Below, one piece after another: positions 12,301 through 27,300 of a stretch of DNA of 64,000 nucleotides. A program made the translations under genes and the position numbers. Source of the DNA: Humulus lupulus (Eukaryota > Streptophyta > Magnoliopsida > Rosales > Cannabaceae); the NCBI RefSeq assembly GCF_963169125.1, contig NC_084802.1, forward strand, positions 18,042,896 through 18,106,895. The letters are read 5' to 3'. Every line of letters starts with the position of its first letter. The first letter of the stretch is position 1. The notes beneath the pieces were generated by a model. The model was given only the letters and a program-made list of their open reading frames with translations. It was not told the origin of the DNA and did not search any database.

Positions 12301-15300
12301 AGCAACTTAACGATAAGACAATGCATTGTTTCCAAACTATAATTAAGCCTTACATTAATTTTATAATGATTGATATTAATTTTTAAACTAAAAAATTTAT
12401 TTCATTTCTTAAATTAATTATTATAGAAAATTTTGATTAATTTTTATTTTTATTTTTTTACATATTATTTTTTTATCTTTTATAATTATTAAAATCTAAT
12501 TTTATTATTTATTAACATTTGATTTGAATTATTATTAAGTTAAGTTATCTAAATAGATTAATTTAAACCTTCATTTTATAATAATTCATAATTTTATTAA
12601 ACATTAATTTTTATAAGTTTTTTAATTATTAATATTTTATTTTATTTCTTTAAATGTTAAAATATAATTTTATTGTTAAAGTTTAATTTTAATAATTTAT
12701 TTAATTAATTTAATCTTACATTAATTTAAACTTTCACTTTATTATAGTTATTTCGTAATTTAATTAAATAAAAATCTACTCAAATTTCGGCAGCATAACA
12801 GCTTATTTCTACCTATCCCAAAATTTAAAACCCTGCAAATAATACTTAAATCCAGTCCCAAAACATACAAAATATTTAATACAATAAATTAGTAAAATAA
12901 TTCAAACCAACATATTTTTTTACTCATATTACTAACATCATACTTTTAAATTAAATAAACAACAAAATTTTATCCTAACAAATCAAACTTAGAAATTATT
13001 TTACATCAAACTTTCGAAATTAATTTTAACTAAATAAATAAATAAATATTAAAATGAAATCAATAATCCAAACACAATAACATTTTTTCCTATTATAACA
13101 TAATTAATTTTTTTATAAAAATATTAACATAACCAAATATATATGTACCTATCGGTAGTGGGCAATCTAGGCATCGGTGATTTCTCGGTAGTGAGCAGTT
13201 GTGACATTGCTCCGGCTTAGCGGTGGTGGTGGCGGCAACACAATACAATGAGAGCAAGAGTGATTATACATAAAAAAAATTAAATGGATAAAAAAATGAG
13301 AGAGTTAAAGGGACAATACCTGTGTTGGCAGTGACTTTGGCGTGGTGATGGACTATTTCCGGCGGCAGTGGTGGTTGTGAAAAAATTGGGTTTTGAAATT
13401 TTTTTGGAGAAAGAGTTTTTTTAGACTTTTCAAGATGAAAAGGGCCGGATTGTGACGAGGGTGGGGCATATGGGGTCGGGGTGGGGCAGGTGGGATCGGG
13501 TGGGGTCGAATGGGGTTCGGAGGTGGGGTTTCCGGTAGAAATCTCTCGGAATTGCAAAGAGAAACGAAGAGGAGAGAGAGTGTGGCGCAGAAATGAGGAA
13601 GAAGAAAGGCTTCTGGAACATATATCAAGCCTTTTATTTGCGGCAAAAAATTTCCCTGTAAATTCCCTAGGACTTCGCCACAAATGTGGGGCTGTGATAA
13701 GCAATCAGCAAAACGGAGTTGTTCCATTAAAACCCTAATATTATTTGCGGCAAAAATTTCACCACAAATACTACCTAATGCATCGCAAATAATTTAGTGA
13801 AAAATAAGCTGGGAAATTTTCCCACCATTTTTTTCGTGAAAATTTCTTTCGCCGCAAAAGCCCTTGTATAAAAAGTTGACTTTAGTGTTCAAAATGCACA
13901 AATCGATCTCGATCGCTGTCGATCTGACCCATATGTGATAGTCTAAGGCATCCTTGACTAATTACGGACTATTCTTGACCTAAGCAACAATTGGTTCACT
14001 ATTCGAGGTGTTCTAGGAATTATAATCGCACTAATCAAGAGTGTTTTGTTGACTTTAGTGTTCAAAATGCTCGAATTGGTCTCGATCGTCGTCGATCTCA
14101 CTTATATGTGGTATTCTAAGGCATCCTTGAATGATTATGGAGTACTCTGGACCTAATCAACGGTTAGATCTCTATTCGGGGTGTTCTAAGAATAATAATC
14201 GTACTAATCAAGAGTGTTCTTGTTGACATTAGTATTCAAAATGCACAGATCGGTCTCGATTGTCATCGATCTCAACTATATGTGGTATTCTAAGGCAACC
14301 TTGAGTGATTATGGACTACTCTGGACCTAATCAACAGTTAGAAAGCTATTTGGGGTGTTCTAAGAATAATAAGTGCACTACTCAAGAGTGTTCTTGTTGA
14401 CTTTAGTATTTAAAATGCATAGATCGGTCTCGATCGTCGTCAACCTCAACTATATGTGGTATTCTAAGGAAACCTTGAGTGATTATGGACTGCTCTGAAC
14501 CTAATCAACGGTTAGATCGCTATGCGGGGTGTTTTAAGAATAATAATCGCACTAATCAAGAGTGTTCTTGTTGACTTTAGTGTTCAAAATGCACAGATCG
14601 GTCTCGAACTCCATCAATCTCAACTATATGTCGTATTCTAAGGCATCCTTGAGTGATTATGGACTAATATGGACCTAATCAACGGTTAGATTGCTATGCG
14701 GGGTGTTCTAAGAATAATAACCACACTAATCAAGAGTGTTTTTGTTGACTTTAGTGTTCAAAATGCACAAATCGGTCTCGATCGTCGTCGATCTCACCCA
14801 TATCTGGTAGTCTAAGGCATCCTTGATTGGTTACAGACTATTCTGGACCTAATCAACTGTCGGTTCGCTATTCGATGTGTTCTAAGAATTATAATCGCAC
14901 TAATCAAGAGTGTTCTTGTTGACTTTAGTGTTCAAAATGCACGGATTGATCTTGATCGCCGTCGATCTCACTTATATGTGGTATTATAAGGCATCCTTGA
15001 ATGATTATGGACTATTTCAGACCTAATCAATGGTCGAATCGCTATTCGGGGTGTTCTAAGAATAATAATCGCACTAATCAAGAGTGTTTTTGTTGACTTT
15101 AGTGTTCAAACTGCACAGATCGGTCTCGATCATCGTCGATCTCACCTATATGTCATACTCTAAGGCATCCTTGAGTTATTATGGAGTATTCCAGACTTAA
15201 TCAACGGTTAGATCGCTATTCGGGGTGTTCTAAGAATAATAATCGCACTAATCAAGAGTGTTTTTATTGACTTTAGTGTTCAAATTGCACATATGGCTCT

Positions 15301-18300
15301 CGATCCCCGTCGATCTCACCTATATGTCGTATTCTAAGGCATCCTTGAGTGATTATGGACTATTCTCCACCTAATCAACAGTTAGATTGCTATGCGGGGT
15401 GTTCTAAGAATAATAACCGCACTAATCAAGAGTGCTTTTGTTGACTTTAGTGTTCAAAATGCACAGATCGGTCTCGATCGCCGTCGATCTCACCCATATC
15501 CGGTAGTCTAAGGCATCCTTGACTGATTACGAACTATTATGGACCTAATCAATGATCAGTTCACTATTCGAGGTGTTCTAAGAATTTTAATCGCACTAAT
15601 CAAGAGTGTTCTTGTTGACTTTAGAGTTAAAAATGCATGAATCGGTCTCGATTGTCGTCGATCTCACTTATATGTGGTATTATAAGGCATCCTTGAATGA
15701 TTATGGACTACTCCAGACCTAATCAACGGTTAGATAGTTATTCGGGGTGTTCTAAGAATAATAATCACACTAATCAAGAGTGTTCTTGTTGATTGTAGTA
15801 TTCAAAATGCACAGATTTGTCTCGATCGCCGTCGATCTCAACTATATGTGGTATTCTAAGACAACCTTGAGTGATTATGGACTATTCCGGACTTAATCAA
15901 TGGTCGGATCGCTATTCAGGGTATTCTAAGAATAATAATTAGTATTAATCAAGAGTGTTATTGTTGAGTTTAGTGTTCAAAATGCACAGATCGATCTCGA
16001 TCGCGGCCAATCAAACCCCATTTATTTATTTATTTTCAAAAAAATTATTGTAAGAGTTTACAAGAAAGACAAAGAGAAAATTGAAAGAAATAAAAATTGA
16101 AAGAAAAGTTAAAAAAAATCCAAAAAAAAAATACTATTAACACCAAAGTTAATTATTTTCTAAACCTAAAATATTTTTTTATGAAAAATTTTATTTTGTA
16201 AAAGAGTAAAACAAAAGTTATATTTTTCTTTAAAATTATTAACTTCTTGAAACCAAAATATTTAATAAATTTTATTTTGTAGTTAAAATATAGAAAAATT
16301 AAAAATTGTTGAAAAAAGTATAATTTTTTTGTTTAAATTCAAAAATATTAGCGGCGAACATCTCGCTTCAAATACTTATGATTTCGCCGCAAATAACCTC
16401 ATGAAAATAATAGTGAATTTTCCCCTCTGAAATGGTTGACCAATTTTTTGACCTCATTAGCTGCGACTAATTTCGCTGCAAATAACCTTAAATTTCGCCG
16501 CAAATATCCCTGCGAATGAATCAGATTGGCGGGAGTATTTCCTACCAAATCTAAACCCTTTTTGCGACGATCTACTCGTCGCAAATAATTCTCTTTCGCC
16601 GCAAATAGTTCCATAAATCTATAAAAATATTTCCGAAGATTATTAGCGGCGAAATTGAAATTTCGCGGCGAAAAAAGATCGCCGCAAATAATGTCGCCGC
16701 AAAAGACTTTTTTTCTTGTAGTGTCAACTGTCTAAACTTTTCGACTAGCTGTCTAAATTGTCAGATGTCATTTTGTAAAAAATTATCAAAATCATACTAG
16801 ATTGCAAAATAATTTTAAAAAATAAGTTATTTTGTCATGAGACCCATTATTATTTTATGAAAAACATAATATATAAATTTCTAATTGAAATATAATGTGC
16901 TGCTAGGCTTGGTCTCATCAAAGTGAATTTCCTAGTACAATAGTTACCAAAGGTTCAAATTTTGGACATGCTTCGTGGAAATTCGTAAGGCCCATTCCAT
17001 TTGTAGCAGTATCTATCATATGCACGTAAGTAGCAATTTAAATTATATATACATGTATTATTTTATTTTTCTGATGCAATATACTTCAATAAGTTTTTAT
17101 TAATTTGTTTCTTACCTATAGATTTTTGTTTTTGTACTTGTTGCTTGTACGTAGTTCTTTGTTTGGAGCAGAGCTGTTAAAGAACCCAAATCTATTTAGC
17201 TGGCAATTGATGTTTGATGCATTCCAAGGCTTAGTGGTTATATTACTATACCATATTTACATAAATGGCCTCAATCAGATTTACGATTTGGAAAGTGACA
17301 GGTATGTTATAAAACTACTTCTCTTGTATATAATTTTTTTAGAGCATTGCTACATGATATTTGTGGTGCCCAACGTAATCATACATAAATTGATGTAATT
17401 AAGTATTGAGTCTATTTATTATACATTAATTGATGTAATTAAGTACTAAGTTTATTTATTTTATTTTAAATTAAAATATGTAAGACCCAATATAAAATTA
17501 CACCAAGAGCAGTACACTATATCATATGGTATGAAGGTATAAATTTTTTTATGTGTATTTTGCATTAAAATTAATCATACCTTATTATTTTATCAAGAGT
17601 TGGTTTTTGTAATGAAAAATGTTCAGTATGATCTTAATATTTATTATATATCATTGTATATAAAAAATGTATGCAATATTACTCATATCTTACTTAATTA
17701 TATACATGAATTTATTCTTCTCGTATTTCTAAATACTTATTTACTATTAGATACAAATAATGTGCAATACATGTTAGTTTTATTTAAAAAATTTATTTAA
17801 ATTTTTTTGATTGTTATATAAATTTTAAATAAATAAACAAATGTATTATAATAATAATATTTTATAACATTTGAATTTATATTAATATAATTATTAAATA
17901 TCTAGTTTTGTATTAAATATTATAATAATGATATTTTATAATATTTGAATTTATATTAATATAATTAATAAATATATTTTTTAATTAAATTTTAAATTAT
18001 ATTCCATTAAATATTTGTAATATTTCTTTAAAGTAAAAAAAAATCGTCAAAACTAAAAAATTCGTTAAATATATACTTTTTATATAAAAGATAGAAGAGA
18101 TATAGAAATTTTTTTAAAAAAATAATTAGTTTTCATGTTTTTTTTTATCAATTTTACATTTTTACAATATTTCTTTCAAAGGTACGGTTGTCAAAAAATT
18201 TCCTTCAAAATTAGGACTTTTAAAATATGTATTATTTTTCAAAGCAATTACAACTAAAATCTCTTAAAATTTTGTCTTCTGAATAATTACAACCATTCAT

Positions 18301-21300
18301 ATACTTATTGTCTGTAAAACCCAGCTTCGACTCATCAGTCTTCCCTATATCAAATGTATATAACTTTGAAAATTTCTAGTTTTCTACTATTGTTTATTTC
18401 AATAGCTAGGATGTTTGTTAGAATTAGTTTTGAAGTTAGTTTGGGCTGTTAGTTTAGTGAAGAAGTTGTTAGCTGATTAGTTACATATTAGAAACTAATT
18501 TCCTCTTAACAGTAGCTTATATAAAAGACAACTCTGGTCAGACTTGTAATAACCCTTTTTATTTTTCAATATACAATTTTTTTTCCCTCTCATTTTCTTT
18601 CTCTGGTTTCTTATAACTAATATGGTATCAACGCCTTGGGCATAGATCCGAACCTTCCTTCATCTTCATCCTTCTTGTTCGATTCCTTGTTCGATTTCTC
18701 ATGGCTAGTGACACTCAGAGGAAACCCACCACGATCCAGGTACCTCTACTGACGATGACCCTTTCTTAGTTCTTGATCAACCAAATCGGTCCTCTACGGA
18801 AGATACTCGAAGCCCCTACTACTTCTCTAATGGCGATCATCCAGGAGCAAATCTTGTTTCCAAGATCCTTACTGGTGGTAAAAATTACAACTCCTAGAAA
18901 TGTTCGATGATGCTTTCTCTTCTTGCCAAGAACAAACTCAAATTTATCAATGGAAAGCTTCCACAACCAGATCCGACTGATGATGACTATGATATCTGCT
19001 ATAGATGTAATAATATGGTTATTTCTTGGATTCTCCATGTCGTTTCTCCTGATATTGTCGATAGCATCATGTATTTGGATGATGTCGCTGCCATGTGGTC
19101 CGAGCACCATGATCGTTTCCATCAGAATAATGGTCCCCGAGTGTTTCAAGTCAAATGTTCTATGCAAGCCTTGGTTCATGGTTCTAATGATGTCACGACT
19201 TACTTCACCAAACTCAAATCCCTTTGGGATCTTTGCAAAGAATTTCACCCATAGCCTGTTTGTAGTTGTGGCGCAATGAAGGTTTTCTTAGACTATCAAG
19301 AACAAGATCGGGTTCTTGAGTTTCTTGTGCGACTTAATGATTCATACACAACATCAACAAAGTCTATGATGCCATGATCCAAGAAGAACGACAAATAGGT
19401 CTCTCTAATCCTCGGCTAGACCTTGCCGACATCAGCTCCAATTCTCATGGCCAATTTGCTGGGAGTGCATCTTAAACACAACCAAAGATTGTTTGCAATC
19501 ATTGTGGCATTGATGTTCACACTATGGCCAAATGTTACAAGTTACATGGCTATCCTGCAGGCTACAAGTTCAAAGGTTGTCCCACTGCCTCCTCTCTTAA
19601 AAAATAAGCTGCTCATTTTTATGGGTCTCATAATAAACTCGATGAAGATAATTCGGGAAATTCTAACTTGATTTCCAATCTTTCCTCCTCAACGTGCCAG
19701 AAAATAATTTCTCTTCTTGCCCAGAAAGTTCAAGTTTCGCCTCCTACTTCTTCTTCGTCCTCACCTTTCGCTGACCAGCCTCTAGTCTCCAATTTTATTG
19801 GTACATCTCTTTCTTTGTCCCAAACAACTTGGATCATTGATACAGGTGCTACGCACCATGTTTGTCACGATTTAGCCTTGTTTCATCATACTAGTTGTCC
19901 CAAATAACTTGGATCATTGATACAGCTGCTACGCACCATGTTTGTCACGATTTAACCTTGTTTTATCATAATAGTGCCAATAGTTCTATTACCTCTATTA
20001 CTTTACCCAATGGTCAAATACTAAGATTTCCTCTATTGGCTATGTTATTCATTCTCCTGATCTTACTCTTTTTAATGTTCTTTGTGTTCCTGATTTCCAA
20101 TATAATCTTCTTTCTGTTAATTCTCTAACCAAATCTGCTTCTTGTTCTTTCCTTTTTCTTGCTGATAAATGTGTGATTCACGACAATGCTCAAGTAGTGC
20201 CAATTGGGATGGGTGAAAGACTTGGAAACCTATACTATCTGGATCCATCCACACTTTCTTTTTCTACTATATTTAATTTTTCTGATTCTAAGATTTGTTC
20301 TGACACTTTGTGGCACTATCGATTAGGCAACCTGTAACGGCCTGCTAATTAGGGTTCGTTATCCAGTGTGTTTAAAATTAGTGCAAGACTCGCTAAACGA
20401 GTCATTTGGACTAAAACATGTGAATAAGCCACAAAGGGTTCAAGTATTTAAAATTTTGGTCAAGACATAAACATTTCCATTAAACAAAACTTTAGTATTT
20501 ACATATGATCCCAAAATACAAGTTTAAAAATTCCATTACAACTCAGGGATTACAAAACGAGCCGACCTAAGCAACAAAACAGGGTCCAACCCTAATTCCC
20601 CTGCGATATCTCGACCGTAGTGGCCGAGAGGACTACATATGTACACATCACTGCTATCGCTCTCCAACTCATGGCTGGCCAAGCTTCTCCTTACCCTTAC
20701 CTGCACAAAGCATGTGTGAGCCAAAAGACAAAGCAAGAAACATGATCAGACAGTTCACAGAATATAACTGCATGTTTAATAGTAGTAACTGGAACTAGCA
20801 TACACATTGTACATATGAGTGACCATAGAGTCACACAAGTGCATGTTGCACTCCCATTTATTCATATGGCATCCGAGCCAGTCAAGGGCATAAGGCACTC
20901 CCAGGGTGGCCTAGCCACAACGGCCTGCGCTCAATGTGCATAACACCAAACACGGCCTATAAGCTGAGTCATGCAAATTCTCAACTTATAAGTAAAGTCT
21001 TAAGAACCCTCGACTTATAAGTCGGGCCCTAGAAACCCTCGACTTGTAAGCCGAGCCCCCATTTTTCCAAATATACCTTTGACTAGCAGGTCAGGCTTTA
21101 ATCAGATATAACAGACAAATCCTTGGCTTATAAACCGAGCTCCCCGGTCATAAAGAACAGTCACATAATACATTCATCATACACATAGATACAATGCATT
21201 ATAGTATACTAAACAGATATACACAGGAAAAATTATAATTATGCTCATCAGCTGGGCCTGAGCCCTAATCACGTTTACACTTAACAAATGGGCCAAGCCC

Positions 21301-24300
21301 CAATCATGTATCTCACGTGTTGGGTGCAGTTTTCTTACCTTTGGTCCAAGTACAGGCTACCAATGAACGACCCTCGAGCACAGTCCTCAAATCTGAGCTT
21401 TAACATAAATCTAGTCACAATGTACCCAAAAATAACAATCCAGCAAGCCTTAATCAAATAATAACTTTGAAATAATATTCTAGCCTCCCGGACCTTGAAT
21501 TCTACTAAACTTGGTAGTAAAATCCTTCCCAAGCCTTAACGTTTGAGTTCCTGAGATTTAAACCTTCATTTCCCCTTTTTTTCTTATTTTGAGACGCAGT
21601 TCGCCCCTTAGGGCCGCGACCTGCTGCAAGTCAGAGGGCAAAGCCCTCTCTACTGAAGGACATGGGCCGCGGCGCGCTAAACCCTATGCTGCGAAGCTTG
21701 GGTAAATTTCGGAGGCCCCAGGTCTCTGCATTCAAATGGGCCACGACATCTGATGAACAGGGTCGTGGCTTGAGCCTCGAAACCCAAAAATGTCGTTCAT
21801 TTTTTATACGTTTTCCCCGAGCCTAAACCAACAATTCACATCCAAATCATTCTTTAAACCTAGAAATGAGTCTATATTTCCTATCCATACAGCCTAGTCA
21901 TCTTAACAATCCTATAAACAACTTCATATCTTCACCAATTCTCAAAATCAAACCAAAGTTCATTCCCTCATGCAAGCTTAAAGTTACAGCAGAATTCAAG
22001 ATAAGGAAATCAAATTGAATCCTTACCTCTGTGATATCTTTACCCTTGAGCTAATCCCCAAGTAAAACAAGCCTAACTCTTCAATTCTTTGGCCTAAAGT
22101 TTCCCCATAATTCAACAACTTCCAAGCTTCAAGAAGAGGGAGAGAGAGAACTGTGAGGTAGAGAGAGAGTAAGAGCTGAGACTTGGTGATCCTTCCTTCT
22201 GTTTCTTTCTAAGTGACTCTAGAGTCTCAGCTGCCTAAGACCAAGCTCAACACTTTGCTAAAAAGGTCCAAAATACCCTCAAGACTATCTTAAATCCTCT
22301 AGTGTCACCAAGGGCAATCCCGTCAATTGCCACTTCCCGCCAAATCCTCAGGTGTTCCTATAAATCCCCAACTATCTCCAAATAATAACCATTTAATCCC
22401 CTATTACCCGATATACCCCGATAATGTACTAAACTACCAAAATACCCCTAGGCTCACCCCGAACCAAGCATTTAACCCCATTGTGGCTTTTCCACTAACT
22501 TGCTCATTGGACCGCCTTATGCCGAATAACCCAAAAATATTCACAAAATAATGTGGTCTCAATCATAACACACACACATATATATATATTTATAATTATA
22601 CCCTCAACGGGTCTAATTTATGAAAATGCCCTTCTAATAATAAACAAGTCTACATGCATATTTAATACTCCTAAACATGCAAACGTAGTTATATTATAAT
22701 ATAGTTCACATAATGACATGCTCATAACACATAAGCACACAATTAATACAATTATTGCCTCCCGACCCCCTAATCTAGGCACTAAGCCACATTAGGGAAT
22801 TTGGGGTGTTACAATTATCCCCTCCTTATAGGAATTTCGTCCTCGAAATTTTACCTGAACAGCTCAGGATACTGGTTTAGCATGGTTGATTCAAACTCCC
22901 AGGTCGCCTCCTCGACCTTGTTGTTCCTCCATAACACCTTAACTAAAGGTATAGTTTTATTCCTCAGGATCTTGTCCTTCCTGTCTAATATCTGGATTGG
23001 CTGCTCCTCAAAGGATAAGTCTGTCTGCAGCTCCAAATATTCATAGCTCGGTACATGAGTCTCATCAGATACATACTTTTGTAGCTTTGAGATATGGAAC
23101 ACATTATGCACAACTGACAATGCCGGAGGTAAGGCCAATCTATAGGCCACCTGACCGATTTGCACCAGGATCTCAAAAGGTCCTACAAACGTAGGGCTTA
23201 GCTTGCCCTTCTTCCCAACCCTCCTCACCCCCTTCAGTGGAGAGACTCAAAGGAATACATGGTCTCCCACCTAGAACTCCGCGTTCCTGCACTTCAGATC
23301 CGCATAATTCTTCTGTCTACTCTGTGACGCGAGCATCCGAGCTCTAATCTTCTCGATAGCCTCATTGGTCCTCTGAACTGCCTCAGGACCCAAGTATCTA
23401 CATTCACCCTTCTCATCCTAGTGAATAGGTGGTCTGCATTTCCTACCATACAACATCTCATAAGGAGCCACTCCTATGGTCGCCTAGTAGCTGTTGTTGT
23501 AGGAAAACTCTATCAGAGGCAAATATATACTTCAGGACCCCTCAAAGTCCAGTACACATGCTTTCAGCATGTCCTCCAATATTTGGTTAGTCCTCTCAGA
23601 CTGACCATCGATCTGAGGGTGATAAGTTGTACTAAACTTTAGTTGCGTGCCTATTGCCTTCTCCAAACTTCCCCAAAACTTGGAAGTAAATGTGGGGTCC
23701 TAATCTGACATGATCGACCTCGCAGCTCCATGAAGATGTACTATCTCTTTCACAAAGAGATTTGTACACTGGTCAACAATATAAGTCGTCTTCACTGGTA
23801 AAAAGTGAGCTGATTTGGTGTACCTATTTACAATCACCAACACTGAATCATGCTGACCCACCGTCCTGGGCAACCCCACCACAAAATCCACAGTGATGTC
23901 TTCCCATTTATACTCTGGGATGTTTAAGGGTTGTAGCAGCCTCGCTGGTCTCTGATGTTCAGCCTTGATTTGTTAACATGTCATACACCTGGCCACATAC
24001 TCGGTTATGTCCCTCTTCATCCTGGCCACCAATATAAAGTTCTTAGGTCCTGGTACATCTTCATGGTGTCGGGATGCAGCGAGTACGGGGTAGTATGAGA
24101 TTCATTCAGAATCTCCTGTCTGATAACAGTATCCATTGGAACATAGATCCAGCCTTTATATCTCAGCAAACCCATATCAAATACTATATAGTCCCTAGCC
24201 ACTCCAGCTAGGACGTCCTCTCTAATCTTCACCAGCTGTGGCTCTTGTAGCTAACTTTCCTTTATCCTTTCTAAAAGAGTAAAATACAGGGTAATATTGG

Positions 24301-27300
24301 CTAATTGGCCCACTACTAGCTTAATCCCTGCCCTGGTCATATCCTCTGCCAACTCCTTGGATATCTGCCTCGACTGTATAATTGCCCTAGACCTCTCCGA
24401 CTTAGAGCATCTGCTACCACGCTGGCTTTCCCCGGATGATAAAGGATGTCGCAATCACAGTCTTTCACCAGTTCCAACCAATGCCTCTGTCTCATATTCA
24501 AATCCTTTTGTGTAAAGAAGTACTTGAGGCTCTTATGGTCAGTATATATTTCACACTTCTCTCCATAAAGGTAATGCCTCCATACCTTTAATGCAAAGAC
24601 AACTGCTGCCAATTTCAGATCATGGGTAGGATACATCTGCTCATAATCCTTTAATTGGCGTGATGCATAAGCAATCAACTTCTCTACCTGCATAAGGACA
24701 CAACCTAACCCTTGTCTCAAAGCATCACAATAAACCATAAACTTCTCCTGATTTGTTGGAAGACTTAAGACTGGGGCAGTAATCAAACGTTGCTTCAACT
24801 CCTGGAAGATGTTCTCACATCTGTTTGACCACGCAAACTTCTGACTCTTGCGTGTCAATTAAGTTAGTGGAGTATCTATCCTTAAGAATCTTTCCACAAA
24901 ATTTCTATAATAACCTACCAACAAAAGGAATCTTCTACCTGAGAGGCATTCCTTGGCCTCATCCAATTCCTAACAACCTTTATCTTAGCTGGGTCTACCT
25001 TGATTCCATCTCTACTAACAATGTGACCCAAGAAAGTCACCTGAGGTAACCAGAACTCACATTTCTTGAACTTTGCAAATAATCTGTGTTCTCTCAGCCT
25101 CTGTAAGACCAACCTAAGGTATTGCTCATGCTCTTCCTCTGACTGTGAATATACTAGGATATCGTCGATAAAAATGATCACAAATCGATCTAAATAGTCC
25201 TTGAACACCCTGTTCATGAAATCCATGAATGCGGTCGAGGCGTTAGTCAAACCAAATGACATGACGAGGAACTCATAGTGCCCATATCTTTTACGAAAGG
25301 TTGTCTTTGGTATGTCTTCCTCCTTGATCCTCAATTGGTGATAACCAGACCGAAGATCTATCTTCGAGAACACCATTTTACCTTGAAATTGGTCAAATAA
25401 GTCATCTATCCTTGGCAGAGGATACCTGTTCTTAATGGTTAGCTTATTCAGTTCCCTACAGTCTATGCACATCCTCAGAGAATCGTCCTTCTTCTTCACA
25501 AATAGGATTGGCGCACCCCATGGCGAAAAACTGGGTCTGATAAAACACAAGTCTAACAACTCATGTAATTGTACCTTCAGTTCCCCCAACTCTGCTGGGG
25601 CCATTCTATAAGGTGTCTTAGACACTGGCTTTGTCCCTGGTGCTAGCTCAATAACAAATTCTATCTACCTGTGCAGTGGCAACCCTGGTAACTCCTCTGG
25701 GAACACATCTAGGAATTCACAAACTAACCTAATCTCTTCTGGTCCCACTATCATGACCTAAGTGGTATCCACCACGCTAGCCAAGAATCCTAGGCAACCT
25801 CCTCGCAATAGGTCTTTAGCCCCCAATGCTGAAATCATAGGTACTCAGGGTCCATGCATAGTGCCAACGAATACGAAGGGGTCCTCACCCTTAGGCTCAA
25901 AGGTTACCATCTTCTTCTTACAATTAATGGTTTCCCCATATCTAGTTAGCGAGTCCATCCCCAAAATCATATCAAAGTCGATCATAACCAACTTTATCAA
26001 GTCAACCGACAATTCCCTACCTTCCACCATCACTGGAAGTGATCTGACCCATCTCCTGGAAACCACTAACTCCCCAGTGGGTAATAACGTCCCAAACCCC
26101 ACAACAAAGTAATCACATGACCTACACAGTCTATCAATTATCCTACTAGAAACATCAGAATGTGTAGCACCGGATTCAATCAGCATAGTATAAGAAATGC
26201 TAGCACTAGAAAGCTGACCTGTGACCATTGAGGGCCTAGCCACAGCCACAGCCACAGCCACAGCCTCAGCCTCAGCCTACGTCAATGCAAACACCCGAGC
26301 TAGAGTTGAGCTATTTGCCTTCTTTGGTTCCTCCTTCTTCATCCTTGGGCAATCCTTCTTGAGATGCCCCACAATCCCACATAAGAAGCAGGACTTCGCC
26401 TAACACTCTCCTATATGACGTCTTCTACATCTGGCACACTCTAGATATGTCTTCCAGTTCTCATTGTTGCCCTGGCAGCCAATTTGAACCCCACGTGGCC
26501 TTCTATCAGGACCGGAAGCCAAAAAAATATATGGGGTTTTTCTTTTCTAGTCATTGGGGCCTCCGCCCTTACCTAATCCTGTGAACGGAGGTTCTGTCCT
26601 GCTCATATCCTTTATGGCCGCGTTCTCGCGCCAAATCTTGTTCTCAGCGCCTTCTGCAGTAAGGGTTCTCTTTACTACCTGAGCGTATGTCGTCACTCTA
26701 GGTACTGTGGTAATTCTGACATCCCGGGCTATCATAGGTTGTAGCCCCTGAAGGAACATTTCCTTCCTCGTCCCATCAATGGGTACCAATTCTACAGTGA
26801 ACATGGCTAATAAATTGAACTTTAGGGGGTATTCTGTCACTGACATACTCCCTTGCAACAGTCTACTAAATTCCTCATCCTTTGTAGCTTAAATGGCCTC
26901 ATTATAATACTTCACATTAAATAGAGTTCTAAACTCTTCCTAGTTCATTGTGGTTACGTCCTTAGTCTGGGACACCCCCTCCCACCAAATTCGGGCATCC
27001 TCTCGAAACATGTACATGGCGCATGCCACTCTCTCATTGCCCATCACCCTCATAAATTCTAGGATAGATGTAATCATAGCCATCCACTGCTCTGCCTTGA
27101 GTGGATTTGCGTTACCCTAAAAAGCTGGAGGGTGCTGTTTCCTGAATCGTTCATACACTAACTCCCAATAGTTCTCTAACTCTGTTTGCTGCTGTATGAC
27201 CGGTACTAGAGTAGTAGATGGGGCCTCTGATGCAGCGTTCCCTGTCGGAACTTACTGTTGCCTCAACTGGCGAAGCTCTTCATCCTGTCTCTGCAGCCTA

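Larger units (their letters stand above)
9655..16723. mobile_element. CACTA (En/Spm)-like transposon DNA in intron 1, left terminus not found
   Basis: The right end reads CTTTTTTTCTTGTAGTG, the complement of the standard plant CACTA terminus CACTACAAGAAAAA. Subterminal copies of TTTGCGGCGAAA-type motifs cluster at 9665-9780, 13630-13860 and 16350-16705, typical for this superfamily. No CACTACAAG end is visible near 9655, so the left end is lost or diverged. No transposase domain is recognisable, so it would be a non-autonomous or decayed element, or several fragments. It contains LTR-like units and a tandem array. Confidence 0.6.

Noticed and set aside
13264..13738. Pro/Ser-rich open frames, three overlapping on the minus strand and one on the plus strand
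   Set aside because: GC-rich transposon subterminal DNA; several frames open at once, no domain, and stops close by.
13875..16013. CRISPR-like regular array
   Set aside because: The whole 174-bp unit repeats with no unique spacers, and the DNA is plant nuclear; it is a satellite-type tandem repeat.
17105..17398. 97-codon open frame as a separate small gene
   Set aside because: It is exon 3 of the prenyltransferase read through both neighbouring introns.
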